DNA from: Perlabentimonas gracilis
Lineage (GTDB): Bacteria; Bacteroidota; Bacteroidia; Bacteroidales; Tenuifilaceae
NCBI RefSeq assembly: GCF_011174675.1
Contig: NZ_JAANIG010000016.1
Location: 1-64,000 of the forward strand
Length of the DNA stretch: 64,000 nucleotides
Direction: 5' to 3'
Shown: piece after piece, positions 27,061 to 35,565 of the stretch
How positions within the stretch are numbered: position 1 is the stretch's first letter
Layout: every line of letters starts with the position of its first letter
The notes under the pieces: generated by a model
Seen by the model: only the letters and a program-made list of their open reading frames with translations
Told to the model about the DNA's origin: nothing
Database searches by the model: none
Program-made: the position numbers and the translations under genes

Positions 27061-28070
27061 AGTAGTTCGTTTGTAATTATCCCACTCAGCTGCTCACTCT
27101 CAATAAGAAAGCCATCGTGTCCAAAGTCAGAGTCAATCTCGGCGTAAACAGCGTTGGGAATGTATTCTGCCAACCGTTTCTGCTCAATGGGAGGGAAAAG
27201 GATATCGGTTGATATGCCAACGCAAAGCGTTTTGGCAGTTACCTTTGCAAATGCTTGCTCGAAACTGCCTCGGCCACGTGCCACATTGTGCGTATCCTGA
27301 CTGCGTGTTATGGAGTGATAACAATGTGCATTGAACCTATCGACCAACTTTTTACCCTGATACCTTTGGTAGCTCGATGCCCTGAAGTTTTCAACCTGCT
27401 CGTTATCCTTTTCACTTTGGGTAAGGTTGTAAGCCTCGTATCCACGGTAAGAGAGAAGTCCTAATCCGCGTGCAGCGGCCAGTCCTGCCTTACCACCATT
27501 GGGATCACCGTTGAAAAAGGTAGAATCGGCCTCAATGGACATACGCTCGGTTTCGTTAATGGCATTCGCCCATGCCGTTTGCATATAGCTGGTAGCCACT
27601 AGCATCATATGCTCAAACCTTTTGGGATGCATTATGGCCCACTCCATGCTTTGAAACCCACCAATGGAGCCACCAGCAATAAGGTGAATTTTTTCTATGC
27701 CTAGATGATCTCGGAGCAGTTCATGGGAATTCGCCCAGTCGCGTACGGTTATCAAAGGAAAACCGTTGAGCCATTGCTTGCCGGTTGCGGGGTTTATGCT
27801 TAGTGCACCCGTTGAACCATAGCAGCTGCCAAGAATATTAGCGCACACCAGCGTGTACTTATCGGGGTCGAATAGTTTCCCTTTTCCTACCATTCCGGGC
27901 CACCAGTCCTCAGCATCGGAGTTGGCGGTGAGGGCGTGGCAAATCCATATCACAGGTTTCGTCCTGTCAATTGTCGCCTCGGATATATGGTAGGCAATTT
28001 CTATGTCGTTTAGGGTTTCACCCGATTCTAGGGCGAATGTTCCTTTGTGGGTGTAGGTTTTCTTTATCAT
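27036..28070 (-). CDS. metX: homoserine O-acetyltransferase
   Basis: A 344-residue alpha/beta hydrolase that acetylates homoserine with acetyl-CoA. Nucleophile Ser in AGGSIGGFQSMEW; oxyanion region HALTANSDAEDWWPGMVG; acid Asp in GISTDILFPP; catalytic His in DFGHDGFLIE. This is the MetX rather than the MetA fold. The product goes to MetY, encoded upstream. The C-terminal seven residues come from a palindromic repeat that has supplied the stop codon. Confidence 0.96.
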   Translation of the reverse strand: MIKKTYTHKGTFALESGETLNDIEIAYHISEATIDRTKPVIWICHALTANSDAEDWWPGMVGKGKLFDPDKYTLVCANILGSCYGSTGALSINPATGKQWLNGFPLITVRDWANSHELLRDHLGIEKIHLIAGGSIGGFQSMEWAIMHPKRFEHMMLVATSYMQTAWANAINETERMSIEADSTFFNGDPNGGKAGLAAARGLGLLSYRGYEAYNLTQSEKDNEQVENFRASSYQRYQGKKLVDRFNAHCYHSITRSQDTHNVARGRGSFEQAFAKVTAKTLCVGISTDILFPPIEQKRLAEYIPNAVYAEIDSDFGHDGFLIESEQLSGIITNELLNANSPNR

Positions 28071-28083
28071 TTCATTATGATTT

Positions 28084-28166
28084 AAATGCTAAGACACTAA
28101 GTCGCTAATTTTATATTATGATTGAGATACTTTTGGTCTTGCGTATTTGCGATTTAGCGTTTTTTT
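28084..28166. repeat. imperfect palindromic repeat between metY and metX
   Basis: The left arm contains ATGCTAAGACACTAAGTCGC. The right arm in reverse reads AACGCTAAATCGCAAATACGC. It shares GCTAAGACACTAA with the repeats at 26855 and 27005. It ends 3 nt before the metY stop codon. Confidence 0.7.
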
Positions 28167-28169
28167 AAA

Positions 28170-29456
28170 TTATATCCTCCCAAAAGCACTTTCAAAATCA
28201 TCAATAATATCATCAATATGCTCAATACCCACCGATACCCTAAGTAGGCTAGGGGTTACGCCTGCTGCTACCTGTTCCTGTTCAGTTAGTTGTTGGTGGG
28301 TAGTGTTGGCGGGTTGGATAATTAGCGTGCGCGAATCGCCAACGTTGGCCACGTGGCTAACAAGGTTTAGACTATCAACCACCCGAGTGGTTGCATCAAG
28401 GTTACCATCAACTTCAAAGGAGAGCATACTTCCAAATCCATTCCGCAGATATCTTTTAGCTAGATTGTGCGATGGGTGCTCGGGCAAACCTAAGTAGTTT
28501 ACACATTTTACTTTAGGATGCTGTTGTAGCCATTTTGCCAATGCCAGCGCATTTTGGCATTGCCGCTCGGCACGGAGCGAGAGCGTTTCAAGTCCTTGAA
28601 TCATCAGAAATGAGTTGAAAGGGCTTATGCAGGGGCCAAGGTCGCGCAGCCCCTCGCAGCGAGCGCGGGCAATAAAGGCAGCATTGCCAAACGCTTCGGT
28701 GTATCGTAACCCGTGGTAGCCCGCTGATGGTTCCGATAGCAATGGAAACTTCCCGTTTCGCCAGTTAAAGTTACCCGAATCGGTAATTACACCGCCCAGT
28801 GCCGTGCCGTGGCCGTTAATCCATTTGGTGGCCGACTGCACAACAATATGTGCACCGTGCTCAATGGGGCGACAAAGGTAACCTGCAGCAGCAAAGGTGT
28901 TATCAACAATTAGCGGTATTTGGTACTTGTTGCTCAGTTTGCTTAGCGCATCAAAATCAGGTACCGAAAAACCTGGGTTGCCAATGGTCTCAACATATAT
29001 TGCTTTGGTGGTTTCATCTATTTGTGCCTCCAGGTCTTCTGTCTTTTCGCTTTTGGCAAAGCGAGTGGTTATGCCAAAGTTTTTCAGGTAAACCTTTAGC
29101 TGGTTAAAAGTGCCACCGTAAAGGTATGGCGAAGCCACCAGCGAATCGCCTTGCGAGAGTATGGTTGTGAAGGCTATTAGCTGTGCTGCATGCCCCGATG
29201 ATACTACTAGCGAGGCCAGCCCATTCTCGAGGGCTGTGATTCGTTTTTCTAGCACCTCGGTGGTGGGGTTGGTTAGGCGGCTGTATATGTTGCCCTGCTC
29301 CTCCAGTGCAAAAAGTCGTTGCGCATGTGCACTATCCTTAAACCTATATGCTGTGGTTAGGTTTAGCGGTACGGTTTGCGATAGGGTAGTGGGGTCGGTA
29401 TTATAACCAGCATGTATTTGGAGGGTTTCGTAGTGTTTGTAATGTTGTGTACTCAT
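28170..29456 (-). CDS. metY: O-acetylhomoserine aminocarboxypropyltransferase/sulfhydrylase
   Basis: A 428-residue PLP enzyme that uses O-acetylhomoserine and sulfide to make homocysteine. The start [18 protein letters not shown] is the family N-terminus and lies 31 codons inside the longest frame. PLP-binding Lys in [34 protein letters not shown] and [11 protein letters not shown] in the cofactor-binding half; [16 protein letters not shown] near the C-terminus. First gene of the cluster, about 290 nt downstream of the SAM-I riboswitch. Direct sulfhydrylation makes a separate metB/metC route unnecessary. Confidence 0.95.
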   Translation of the reverse strand: MSTQHYKHYETLQIHAGYNTDPTTLSQTVPLNLTTAYRFKDSAHAQRLFALEEQGNIYSRLTNPTTEVLEKRITALENGLASLVVSSGHAAQLIAFTTILSQGDSLVASPYLYGGTFNQLKVYLKNFGITTRFAKSEKTEDLEAQIDETTKAIYVETIGNPGFSVPDFDALSKLSNKYQIPLIVDNTFAAAGYLCRPIEHGAHIVVQSATKWINGHGTALGGVITDSGNFNWRNGKFPLLSEPSAGYHGLRYTEAFGNAAFIARARCEGLRDLGPCISPFNSFLMIQGLETLSLRAERQCQNALALAKWLQQHPKVKCVNYLGLPEHPSHNLAKRYLRNGFGSMLSFEVDGNLDATTRVVDSLNLVSHVANVGDSRTLIIQPANTTHQQLTEQEQVAAGVTPSLLRVSVGIEHIDDIIDDFESAFGRI

Positions 29457-29521
29457 CTTATAAATGTAAAATGATAAATGTATAATATAGAATGATGAAT
29501 GAACAGTGTAGTATGTATATG

Positions 29522-29633
29522 TTGCCCCCTGCAATCCCTTGGATTGCATAGAGATAAACCCACTAAGTGTAAATAGTAAGGGGCAAAAGGGTTACCAGCT
29601 GCGCTGGCCGCGCATGGAGCATGCGGACCCTTT
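29522..29633 (-). ncRNA. second structured element in the metY leader
   Basis: On the minus strand AAAGGGT/ACCCTTT (ends at 29633 and 29586) closes a three-way junction. One arm is CGCATG-CTC-CATGCG and the other CCAGC-GCA-GCTGG. Next, TTGCCCC pairs with GGGGCAA across 29522-29586 and encloses a perfect 8-bp hairpin TGCAATCC/GGATTGCA (29530-29548). The first and last closing helices share bases 29586 and neighbours, so they may be alternatives. I do not recognise the family. Confidence 0.55.
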
Positions 29634-29748
29634 CTGACTGCTACAGAGGAATGAAAACCTATGTTGGATATACGAAATAATTAGTCCAGCATTGGACAAG
29701 GCGTAAAACTGATGTGTGAAAGTTTGTGTGTTCATTTCTGGTTTTTAA

Positions 29749-29848
29749 TTTATAACTCCCTATCGGGCAGGTTTTAGCACCTTTCTGCCTGTATGGCTGA
29801 GGTTGCTAGAGCATCAATGAGCCTGTTCTCTCCGCTCTTCTTTATAAA
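29749..29848 (-). ncRNA. SAM-I riboswitch (S-box)
   Basis: On the minus strand the S-box core is clear. P1 is TTTATAA (5', 29842-29848) pairing with TTATAAA (29749-29755). It is followed by AAGAAGAGCGGAGAG, CATTGATGCTCTAGCAACC, AAGGTGCTAAAACCTGCC and CGATAGGGAG, in consensus order. It binds S-adenosylmethionine and lowers expression of the downstream genes; here it faces metY-metX-hom-metH-metF. No classical terminator directly abuts P1, so the mechanism is open. Confidence 0.93.
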
Positions 29849-29886
29849 CAAACCTTTTGCAAGGGATGGGTGGTTAAACACCGATG

Positions 29887-29915
29887 CAAATATAATGCAT
29901 TTTTGGAAAAACAAA
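29887..29915 (-). promoter_or_regulatory. promoter of the methionine cluster
   Basis: TATATTTG on the minus strand (29887-29894) with TTTG (29912-29915), 17 nt apart, slightly short of the usual 19. Start would be about 30 nt before the riboswitch P1. Confidence 0.6.
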
Positions 29916-29990
29916 AACAATCAGATCTATTGCAAAAAAAATAGCAACATAAGCTAATTCCTTATACTTTTGTGCCCTATTAAAGGTGAT

Positions 29991-30317
29991 ATGGGACAGA
30001 AAAAGATTTCGGAGCGTAAGGTTATAGAGTATACTGCTGGATTAGTGGTGTTTACTGGTATTATTCGGTTTTTTTTCTATTCTGCAGGAACTGTTCTTTT
30101 CTACTTGGCTTTTGCCCCATTCCTTACATACAGGTTAGTATCAATTGTAAAGAGCCGAAAGGAGGATAAGTCGCCTATTAGACTATACCGTGGAATAGTA
30201 GTGACCCTAATGCTTGTTACCATTGCTCTTAATGTGGCCGGATGGCAAGAGGCTGATTTTTTTCTGATATTCTTACTAATGGTTGATTACCTGCTAGTAA
30301 TTAACAAAAGGTTTTAG
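29991..30317 (+). CDS. small membrane protein of unknown function
   Basis: About 108 residues from MGQKKISERKVIEYTAG, preceded by AAAGGTG. A TACTTTTG -7-like box (29965-29972) overlaps the upstream ATG at 29970 and excludes it. Three to four hydrophobic segments (about 13-32, 35-52, 68-85, 88-104) and basic loops. No family recognised. It is divergent from the methionine leader. Confidence 0.65.
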   Translation: MGQKKISERKVIEYTAGLVVFTGIIRFFFYSAGTVLFYLAFAPFLTYRLVSIVKSRKEDKSPIRLYRGIVVTLMLVTIALNVAGWQEADFFLIFLLMVDYLLVINKRF

Positions 30318-30335
30318 TTTAACTATCATTAGTGT

Positions 30336-30460
30336 CCGACTAAGTATTTTGTAAAATGATAATAATGCGATAGATTTCGAGCGCCTGCCTGAATGACGCA
30401 GTCAGGCAGGAAGCGAGACCATGAAGTAGCAGCGAAGCTAAATCTATATTTATTAGTCGG
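30336..30460. repeat. 125-bp nested palindromic element
   Basis: Three successive perfect inverted pairs: CCGACTAA/TTAGTCGG at the ends (30336-30343, 30453-30460), ATAGATTT/AAATCTAT inside, and CCTGCCTGA/TCAGGCAGG in the centre, with unpaired spacers between. It fills the gap between convergent genes. It looks like a mobile non-coding repeat (MITE/REP type). No other copy seen in this window. Confidence 0.7.
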
Positions 30461-30474
30461 TCAGTAGTGTTTAA

Positions 30475-32706
30475 TTATATCTTCACGCCAAGGAAACCCA
30501 CATCATCAACCTGAGTTAAATTACCTTTCCACTGATTAAATGTTTCCTCAAGGGTTGTCTTTTGCTCTGCAAGCGGCAATTCGGTTAGGCTTAAAATTAG
30601 CCTGTATAGCTGTAGTGATTTAAATTTTCTCCTCTCAGGACCACCGAACTGATCAGCAAAGCCATCGGTAAACAAGTAAATAATGTCGCCCTCCAGAAGC
30701 GAAATGCTGTGGTTTACAAATGCTTTATTCTCGTAGAACGATCCTATGGGCTGCTTGGTGGGTCTTACGCTATACAGGGAATGGGTCTTTCCCTTGGCAA
30801 TAGTTGTACTTGTGGGTTGGGGCTGTTCATTGGCTCTGCAAATATACAGCGGCAGGTTTGCTCCTGAGTACTTTAGCTCCTTTGTTTTCGGGTTAAAACA
30901 GCACAGGGCAATGTCCATACCATCGAATATCTCGTTAGGGTCTCTTTGCTTAAGGTGTTGCTCGAAAAGCGTATTAACGTGATATAGCACATCCCCAGGA
31001 CTATTGATGCTTTGGTCGTTAACCACCTTGTTTAGGCTGTAGGCTCCAATCACGCTCATTAGCGCACCGGGAACGCCATGCCCTGTACAATCGGCCAAAG
31101 CAAATAGAACGCTGTCGCCTTTTTCTTGAATCCAGTAAAAGTCGCCGCTAACAATATCCTTGGGAATAAGTATGGTGAATGACTCGGGAAATAGGTTTGG
31201 GAGAGAATGCGAGCTCATGAGTATAGCTTTTTGCATACGCTGGGCATAGTTCAAGCTTTCGGTAAAATGCCTTGTTTTTCTATCCGAGAGTTTCTTTTGC
31301 TTTTCAACCTCATTTTTTTGAGCAATTAGAAGATCATTGGCTCTTCTTTTATGTAGGTACTCCCTAACGGCAAGGGCTATAATGGCAATAAAAAGGCCAA
31401 TTGTTATCACCAGTAGAATCTGCCACCTTTTTTGTTGCCCTATAAGCTCTTTACTACGTTCCAGTTCAATGTTTTTAAAATGGATTTCCTCTAGGTGTTT
31501 GCGGTGTGTGGCTTGTTCCTCAAGCTTGTTAGCCTCGCTAATTTTTTGTGCGTTGAAAAGGCTATCGGTAATTCGTGTGTAGTGGCTAATATTTGTGTAA
31601 GCACTTACAATATTGCCAACCATATTGTTAACTTGCGACATACCCTTATATGCTTGCCGAACAATATCGGTAAGCCCTGCATTTGATGCTATGGATAGGC
31701 TATGCTTGTAGTTTGTGGATGCTTTTGCAAATTGGCTATTGCTTTTTTGCAGGTTTGCAAGGCATAGATATCCGTATGCTTGGCCTGTGTAATCGCCAAT
31801 AGTCTGTTGCTGGGCAAGCGTTCTTTTTAAAAGGCTTTCGGCCTGAGCATAAAGTTTCTTTTTTGAAAGTATTTCGGCAATTTTAGCCTCAAGCCTTAGG
31901 GCTTTGATCTCATCCAGAGGGCGAAGAATTTCAAGGGCGCTATCGCAGCAAAGTTTTGCTTCTTCAAGCTTATCCTCAAGGATAAAAAGTTCAGCTTGCG
32001 CTACAATTATGTGAGCATTAGCATAATCAGATGATTTGCATTTTTGGGAAGCTAGCAGGCTTTTGGTTATGTCAATACATCGTTGCGATGTAGTGATATT
32101 CCCTAGCTGGTTGTGAATGGCGCTTAGCTGGAGCAACGAATAGATTAGCCTTAGCGTATCGTGGTTCTGCTCGAAGTATGCTTTCGATTTTAGTGCATAC
32201 TCCATGGCACGACCTATATTGCCGGTTTCTAGCTCTACCTGTACAGTAACCGGAAGATACCAGCTTATCATAGCGCTATCCCTAAGCTGTTCGCTAAGCG
32301 ATAAGCCTTTGTGAAGATAATCGAGCGATTCAATCCTAAGGTCCTTGGCCAAATGGATTTTCGATAGGAGAGTGCTAGCCTCTAGGATTTGATGCTCAAG
32401 ACTTTGTTCTAGTGAGTTTACGTAGGCTGAGTTAATGGTGATAAGGGCCTCGTCGAGTTGCTGGCTATTTACAAAGTATTTGCCCTTGCTAATTAGTAAA
32501 TTATGGAGTCCTTTGACATCGCGCTGGCGCTGTGCTCTCGAAACCTCAATGTTTATCTCCTCCAGCGATTTGCCAGGTGGTTCAATGCTCGCCAGCATTC
32601 GGTAGTTTAGGTTGTAGTAATGAGGATCAGGGAGTTGTTCACAAATGCCAGGGTTATTAACCCCGGTTGTTAGCATGATAAGGAACCAAATAGCTTTTCT
32701 AATCAC
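30475..32706 (-). CDS. TPR-containing SpoIIE-family protein phosphatase
   Basis: 743 residues. Signal peptide, then a periplasmic sensor part with about eight TPR-like helical repeats (residues 60-390), a transmembrane helix (about 425-445, WQILLVITIGLFIAIIALA), a short coiled coil, and a C-terminal PP2C/SpoIIE phosphatase (about 495-743). Metal-binding motifs are intact: SGDFYWI, ADCTGHGVPGALMS, FTDGFADQFGG and DDVGFLG. Such proteins usually dephosphorylate an anti-sigma antagonist or similar Ser/Thr target. No partner gene is adjacent, so the target is unknown. Single-gene transcript. Confidence 0.9.
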   Translation of the reverse strand: MIRKAIWFLIMLTTGVNNPGICEQLPDPHYYNLNYRMLASIEPPGKSLEEINIEVSRAQRQRDVKGLHNLLISKGKYFVNSQQLDEALITINSAYVNSLEQSLEHQILEASTLLSKIHLAKDLRIESLDYLHKGLSLSEQLRDSAMISWYLPVTVQVELETGNIGRAMEYALKSKAYFEQNHDTLRLIYSLLQLSAIHNQLGNITTSQRCIDITKSLLASQKCKSSDYANAHIIVAQAELFILEDKLEEAKLCCDSALEILRPLDEIKALRLEAKIAEILSKKKLYAQAESLLKRTLAQQQTIGDYTGQAYGYLCLANLQKSNSQFAKASTNYKHSLSIASNAGLTDIVRQAYKGMSQVNNMVGNIVSAYTNISHYTRITDSLFNAQKISEANKLEEQATHRKHLEEIHFKNIELERSKELIGQQKRWQILLVITIGLFIAIIALAVREYLHKRRANDLLIAQKNEVEKQKKLSDRKTRHFTESLNYAQRMQKAILMSSHSLPNLFPESFTILIPKDIVSGDFYWIQEKGDSVLFALADCTGHGVPGALMSVIGAYSLNKVVNDQSINSPGDVLYHVNTLFEQHLKQRDPNEIFDGMDIALCCFNPKTKELKYSGANLPLYICRANEQPQPTSTTIAKGKTHSLYSVRPTKQPIGSFYENKAFVNHSISLLEGDIIYLFTDGFADQFGGPERRKFKSLQLYRLILSLTELPLAEQKTTLEETFNQWKGNLTQVDDVGFLGVKI

Positions 32707-33052
32707 AGGTTGATATTTTTATTGAACGTGCTGGGTACTATGCAAGCACAAATTTATCAAATTTATTCAATGTGAAGTAGATAATGCATTTCACTTTTAG
32801 CTGTTAAGCTTGTTGGCTAAAAAACTTCTACCTTACAATAGTAAGATTGGAATAGTCAATCATCCAAAATCCTTTCGTGTGGGGGGTGATGTTTCGCTTC
32901 AGATCGATAGACAAGTTGGTGCGCAAGTAACTTGCAAACTTGGTTGGAGAATGGTGACGATGTTAATAACTTTTTTAAAACATACTGCTTAGTCGGTATT
33001 TTTTCGATTGCAGAGAAAAAAAAATAAACTAATTTTACCCAAACTTTAAGGA
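32707..33052. other. intergenic region, no gene seen
   Basis: 346 nt between divergent genes. A TAAATTTG -7-like box for the phosphatase gene is the only signal on the minus strand. Short open frames have no coding character. Confidence 0.5.
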
Positions 33053-33937
33053 ATGATATTTTTAGTATTAAGTATTCTATCCTCTGCTTCAATTTACGTG
33101 GTCTTTAAGCTTATCGACCGTCATCGGGTTTTCACCTTCAGTGCCATTGTAATCAACTATATTGTAGCCTGCCTAGCAGGTTTTTTTTTGAGCAATAGTA
33201 GCCCCATTACTTTTGATGTTTTCACTCAAAATTGGATGCCCATAGCCTTACTGGTTGGGGTTATGTTCATTGTAATGTTTTACGTAATTGCCAAAAGCAC
33301 GCAGAAGGCCGGGGTTGCCGTTACCACAGTTGCTGTTAAGATGTCGGTGGTTTTTCCCATCACCTTTTCCATATGGTACGATGCCAACGACTCCATTAAT
33401 ACGCTTAAGTTGCTAGGGATTTTTCTAGCGCTAACTTCTGTTTTTCTCACTGTTTATAAAAAGAGTGGAAAATCAATTAGTTCAAAAGCAATTCTCCTGC
33501 CAGCGTTTCTCTTTATAGGTATGGGTGTGGTCGATTCCTTTGTTAAGTATGCCCAGTCGGCCTACATCACCGGCGAGTTAGCCTCTACATTCTCTACCGT
33601 TGTATTTGCATACGCCTTAGTGGTAGGTTTGGTAATACTACCCTTTAATAAGCCAGCGCAGAAAAGTATCATTAAATTTAAAACCTGGGTGTTAGGGGCA
33701 TTACTAGGGGTTGCCAATTTTGGTTCTATATACTTCCTTCTGCTCGCTTTAAATCATATAGATATAAAAACCGGACAGCAGGCTATGGGGTCGGTTGTTT
33801 TCGGAATAAACAACATTGGAATAGTTGTGCTAAGCGTAATTATTGGATTTCTGATATATAAGGAGCGACCCTCAAAAATTAACTGGCTAGGAATTGCCCT
33901 TTCGGGCGTATCTATAGCAGTTTTGGCAACAAGCTAA
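33053..33937 (+). CDS. EamA/DMT-family transporter
   Basis: 294 residues with ten predicted transmembrane helices in two EamA-like halves of about 140 residues (second half begins near KAILLPAFLFIGMGVVDSF). The C-terminal GFLIYKERPSKINWLGIALSGVSIAVLA is the usual EamA ending. DMT exporters move small metabolites or amino acids; the substrate is not known. TAAGGA lies just before the ATG. yigZ follows after 5 nt, indicating an operon. Confidence 0.88.
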   Translation: MIFLVLSILSSASIYVVFKLIDRHRVFTFSAIVINYIVACLAGFFLSNSSPITFDVFTQNWMPIALLVGVMFIVMFYVIAKSTQKAGVAVTTVAVKMSVVFPITFSIWYDANDSINTLKLLGIFLALTSVFLTVYKKSGKSISSKAILLPAFLFIGMGVVDSFVKYAQSAYITGELASTFSTVVFAYALVVGLVILPFNKPAQKSIIKFKTWVLGALLGVANFGSIYFLLLALNHIDIKTGQQAMGSVVFGINNIGIVVLSVIIGFLIYKERPSKINWLGIALSGVSIAVLATS

Positions 33938-33942
33938 TATTT

Positions 33943-34557
33943 ATGGAGCAAAAGGATACATATAAAACAGTTGCACGGCAATCGGAAGGGCTATACAAGG
34001 AGAAGGGGAGCAAGTTTATTGCCTTGGCGTATCCCGTATCCACAGAGGAAGAAGTGAAGGAGATTCTTGCCGAACTCCGAAAGCACTACCATGATGCCCG
34101 CCACCATTGCTACGCCTACGTTATTGGGTACGATGGCCAGAGCTGGCGTGCCAATGATGATGGTGAGCCATCGAGCACAGCAGGAAAGCCTATTTATGGG
34201 CAGATACTAAGCCGTGAGCTAACCAATACCCTAGTGGTGGTGATTAGGTACTTTGGGGGAACCAAGCTTGGCGTATCGGGGTTAATAAACGCCTACAAAG
34301 TTGCTGCCTCCGAAGCGCTTGATGCCAATGAGCTAGTAGAGCGCACGGTGAATGATATCTACAGCATAACGTTTGCCTACCCAGCAACCAATGAGGTGAT
34401 GCGATTAATAAAGGAGGAGGAGTTACCAGTGCTTGCTCAGCAATTCGATTCCAGCTGTGCTGTCACTGTTGGCATTAGGCAGGGCAAAATATCGATGGTG
34501 CTAGATAAGATTGATAAGATTGACTCGGCCGTTGCTGAGTACTTAAGAACCGATTAG
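33943..34557 (+). CDS. yigZ: YigZ/IMPACT family protein
   Basis: 204 residues. IMPACT N-terminal domain (about 1-120) with KGSKFIALAYPV, DARHHCYAYVIG, NDDGEPSSTAGKPIYGQI and VVVIRYFGGTKLGVSGLINAYK, then a DUF1949 ferredoxin-like C-terminal domain. Eukaryotic relatives modulate Gcn2; the bacterial role is unresolved but probably linked to translation or the ribosome. Coupled to the EamA gene and followed by a strong terminator. Confidence 0.93.
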   Translation: MEQKDTYKTVARQSEGLYKEKGSKFIALAYPVSTEEEVKEILAELRKHYHDARHHCYAYVIGYDGQSWRANDDGEPSSTAGKPIYGQILSRELTNTLVVVIRYFGGTKLGVSGLINAYKVAASEALDANELVERTVNDIYSITFAYPATNEVMRLIKEEELPVLAQQFDSSCAVTVGIRQGKISMVLDKIDKIDSAVAEYLRTD

Positions 34558-34565
34558 CCATTTTC

Positions 34566-34593
34566 GCCTCGTTTAGTAACGAGGCTTTTTTTT
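34566..34593 (+). terminator. intrinsic terminator after yigZ
   Basis: GCCTCGTT (34566-34573), loop TAGT, AACGAGGC (34578-34585), followed by eight Ts. Separates yigZ from pyrB. Confidence 0.93.
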
Positions 34594-34635
34594 GAAATTT
34601 TTTTTGACCCTTACAATAACTATAAAACTTGAACG

Positions 34636-35547
34636 ATGATGAAAAACAAAAGCTTGGTAGCGATTAATGATCTAAGCAAGGAGGAGATCATTAAGATCCT
34701 CGATTTGGCTGAGGAATTTGAGAAAAATCCTATACAGGATATTCTTAGCAAAACTGTAGTTGCCACCCTTTTCTTCGAACCCTCAACCCGCACCCGCTTG
34801 AGCTTCGAGAGTGCCGTTAGCCGTCTGGGGGGGCGTGTAATTGGCTTCTCGGAGGCGGCCAGTACTTCGGTATCGAAAGGTGAAAGCCTAAAGGACACCA
34901 TCCTTACCGTAGCCAACTATTCGGATCTTATTGTCATGCGCCATCCTATTGAGGGGAGTGCACGGTATGCCAGCGAGGTATCACCAGTTCCCATAATCAA
35001 CGCTGGCGATGGAGCCAACCAGCACCCTACCCAAACTCTGCTCGACTTGTACTCAATACGCAAGACCCAGGGGACGCTTCAAGACCTCAACATCTTTTTA
35101 GTGGGCGACCTAAAGTATGGCCGTACCGTGCACTCGCTGATGATGGCTATGAGCCAGTTTGGGGCAACATTTACCTTTGTTTCGCCCAATGAACTAAAAA
35201 TGCCCAACGAGTACAAAATGTTTTTGGACAGCCAAGGGCTTAAGTATTACGAGCAGATCGATTTGAACGAGAACCTCGATAAGGCAGACATAATCTATAT
35301 GACCCGTGTACAGCGTGAGCGTTTTTCCGACCCGTTGGAGTACGAAAAGGTAAAAAATGTTTATGTACTAAGGAACAAGATGCTTGGGAATACGAAACCA
35401 ACCATGCGTGTGCTACACCCACTACCAAGAGTAAATGAAATACATACCGATGTGGATACTAGCCCAAAAGCATACTACTTTCCACAAGCGTTAAATGGGG
35501 TGTATACCCGTATGTCAATAATGTCACAAATTCTTGGTTTATTATAA
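34636..35547 (+). CDS. pyrB: aspartate carbamoyltransferase, catalytic chain
   Basis: 303-residue catalytic subunit making carbamoyl-aspartate from aspartate and carbamoyl phosphate, the committed step of pyrimidine synthesis. Carbamoyl-phosphate motif [13 protein letters not shown] near residue 50; the 80s loop [20 protein letters not shown]; and the late HPLPRVNEI. The first two codons are both ATG, so the start may be either. pyrI follows after 18 nt. The leader of about 40 nt after the yigZ terminator shows no obvious attenuator. Confidence 0.97.
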   Translation: MMKNKSLVAINDLSKEEIIKILDLAEEFEKNPIQDILSKTVVATLFFEPSTRTRLSFESAVSRLGGRVIGFSEAASTSVSKGESLKDTILTVANYSDLIVMRHPIEGSARYASEVSPVPIINAGDGANQHPTQTLLDLYSIRKTQGTLQDLNIFLVGDLKYGRTVHSLMMAMSQFGATFTFVSPNELKMPNEYKMFLDSQGLKYYEQIDLNENLDKADIIYMTRVQRERFSDPLEYEKVKNVYVLRNKMLGNTKPTMRVLHPLPRVNEIHTDVDTSPKAYYFPQALNGVYTRMSIMSQILGLL

Positions 35548-35565
35548 TCGATAAAACTACAAGCG

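Larger units (their letters stand above)
26811..27103. repeat. tandem duplication of the metX-hom junction (2 x 150 bp)
   Basis: Bases 26811-26953 reappear without change at 26961-27103 (143 bp), with a 7-nt filler TTCTTGC (minus strand) completing the 150-bp unit. Each unit contains the first ten codons of hom, the intergenic spacer with its palindrome, and the last codons and stop of metX. Both true genes stay intact. It could be a recent slippage or microhomology duplication, or an assembly artefact. Confidence 0.95.

Noticed and set aside
29457-29521. Repeat array in the AT-rich stretch before metY (ATGATAAATG-like words)
   Set aside because: Words are imperfect and irregularly spaced; fits simple AT-rich drift, not a CRISPR or tandem array.
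32810-32992. 60-codon open frame upstream of the EamA gene
   Set aside because: No coding character, no homology recognised, and overlaps an opposite-strand frame of equal quality.
34594-34635. Pyrimidine attenuator before pyrB
   Set aside because: Leader is only about 40 nt and has no alternative hairpins; the hairpin upstream is the yigZ terminator.
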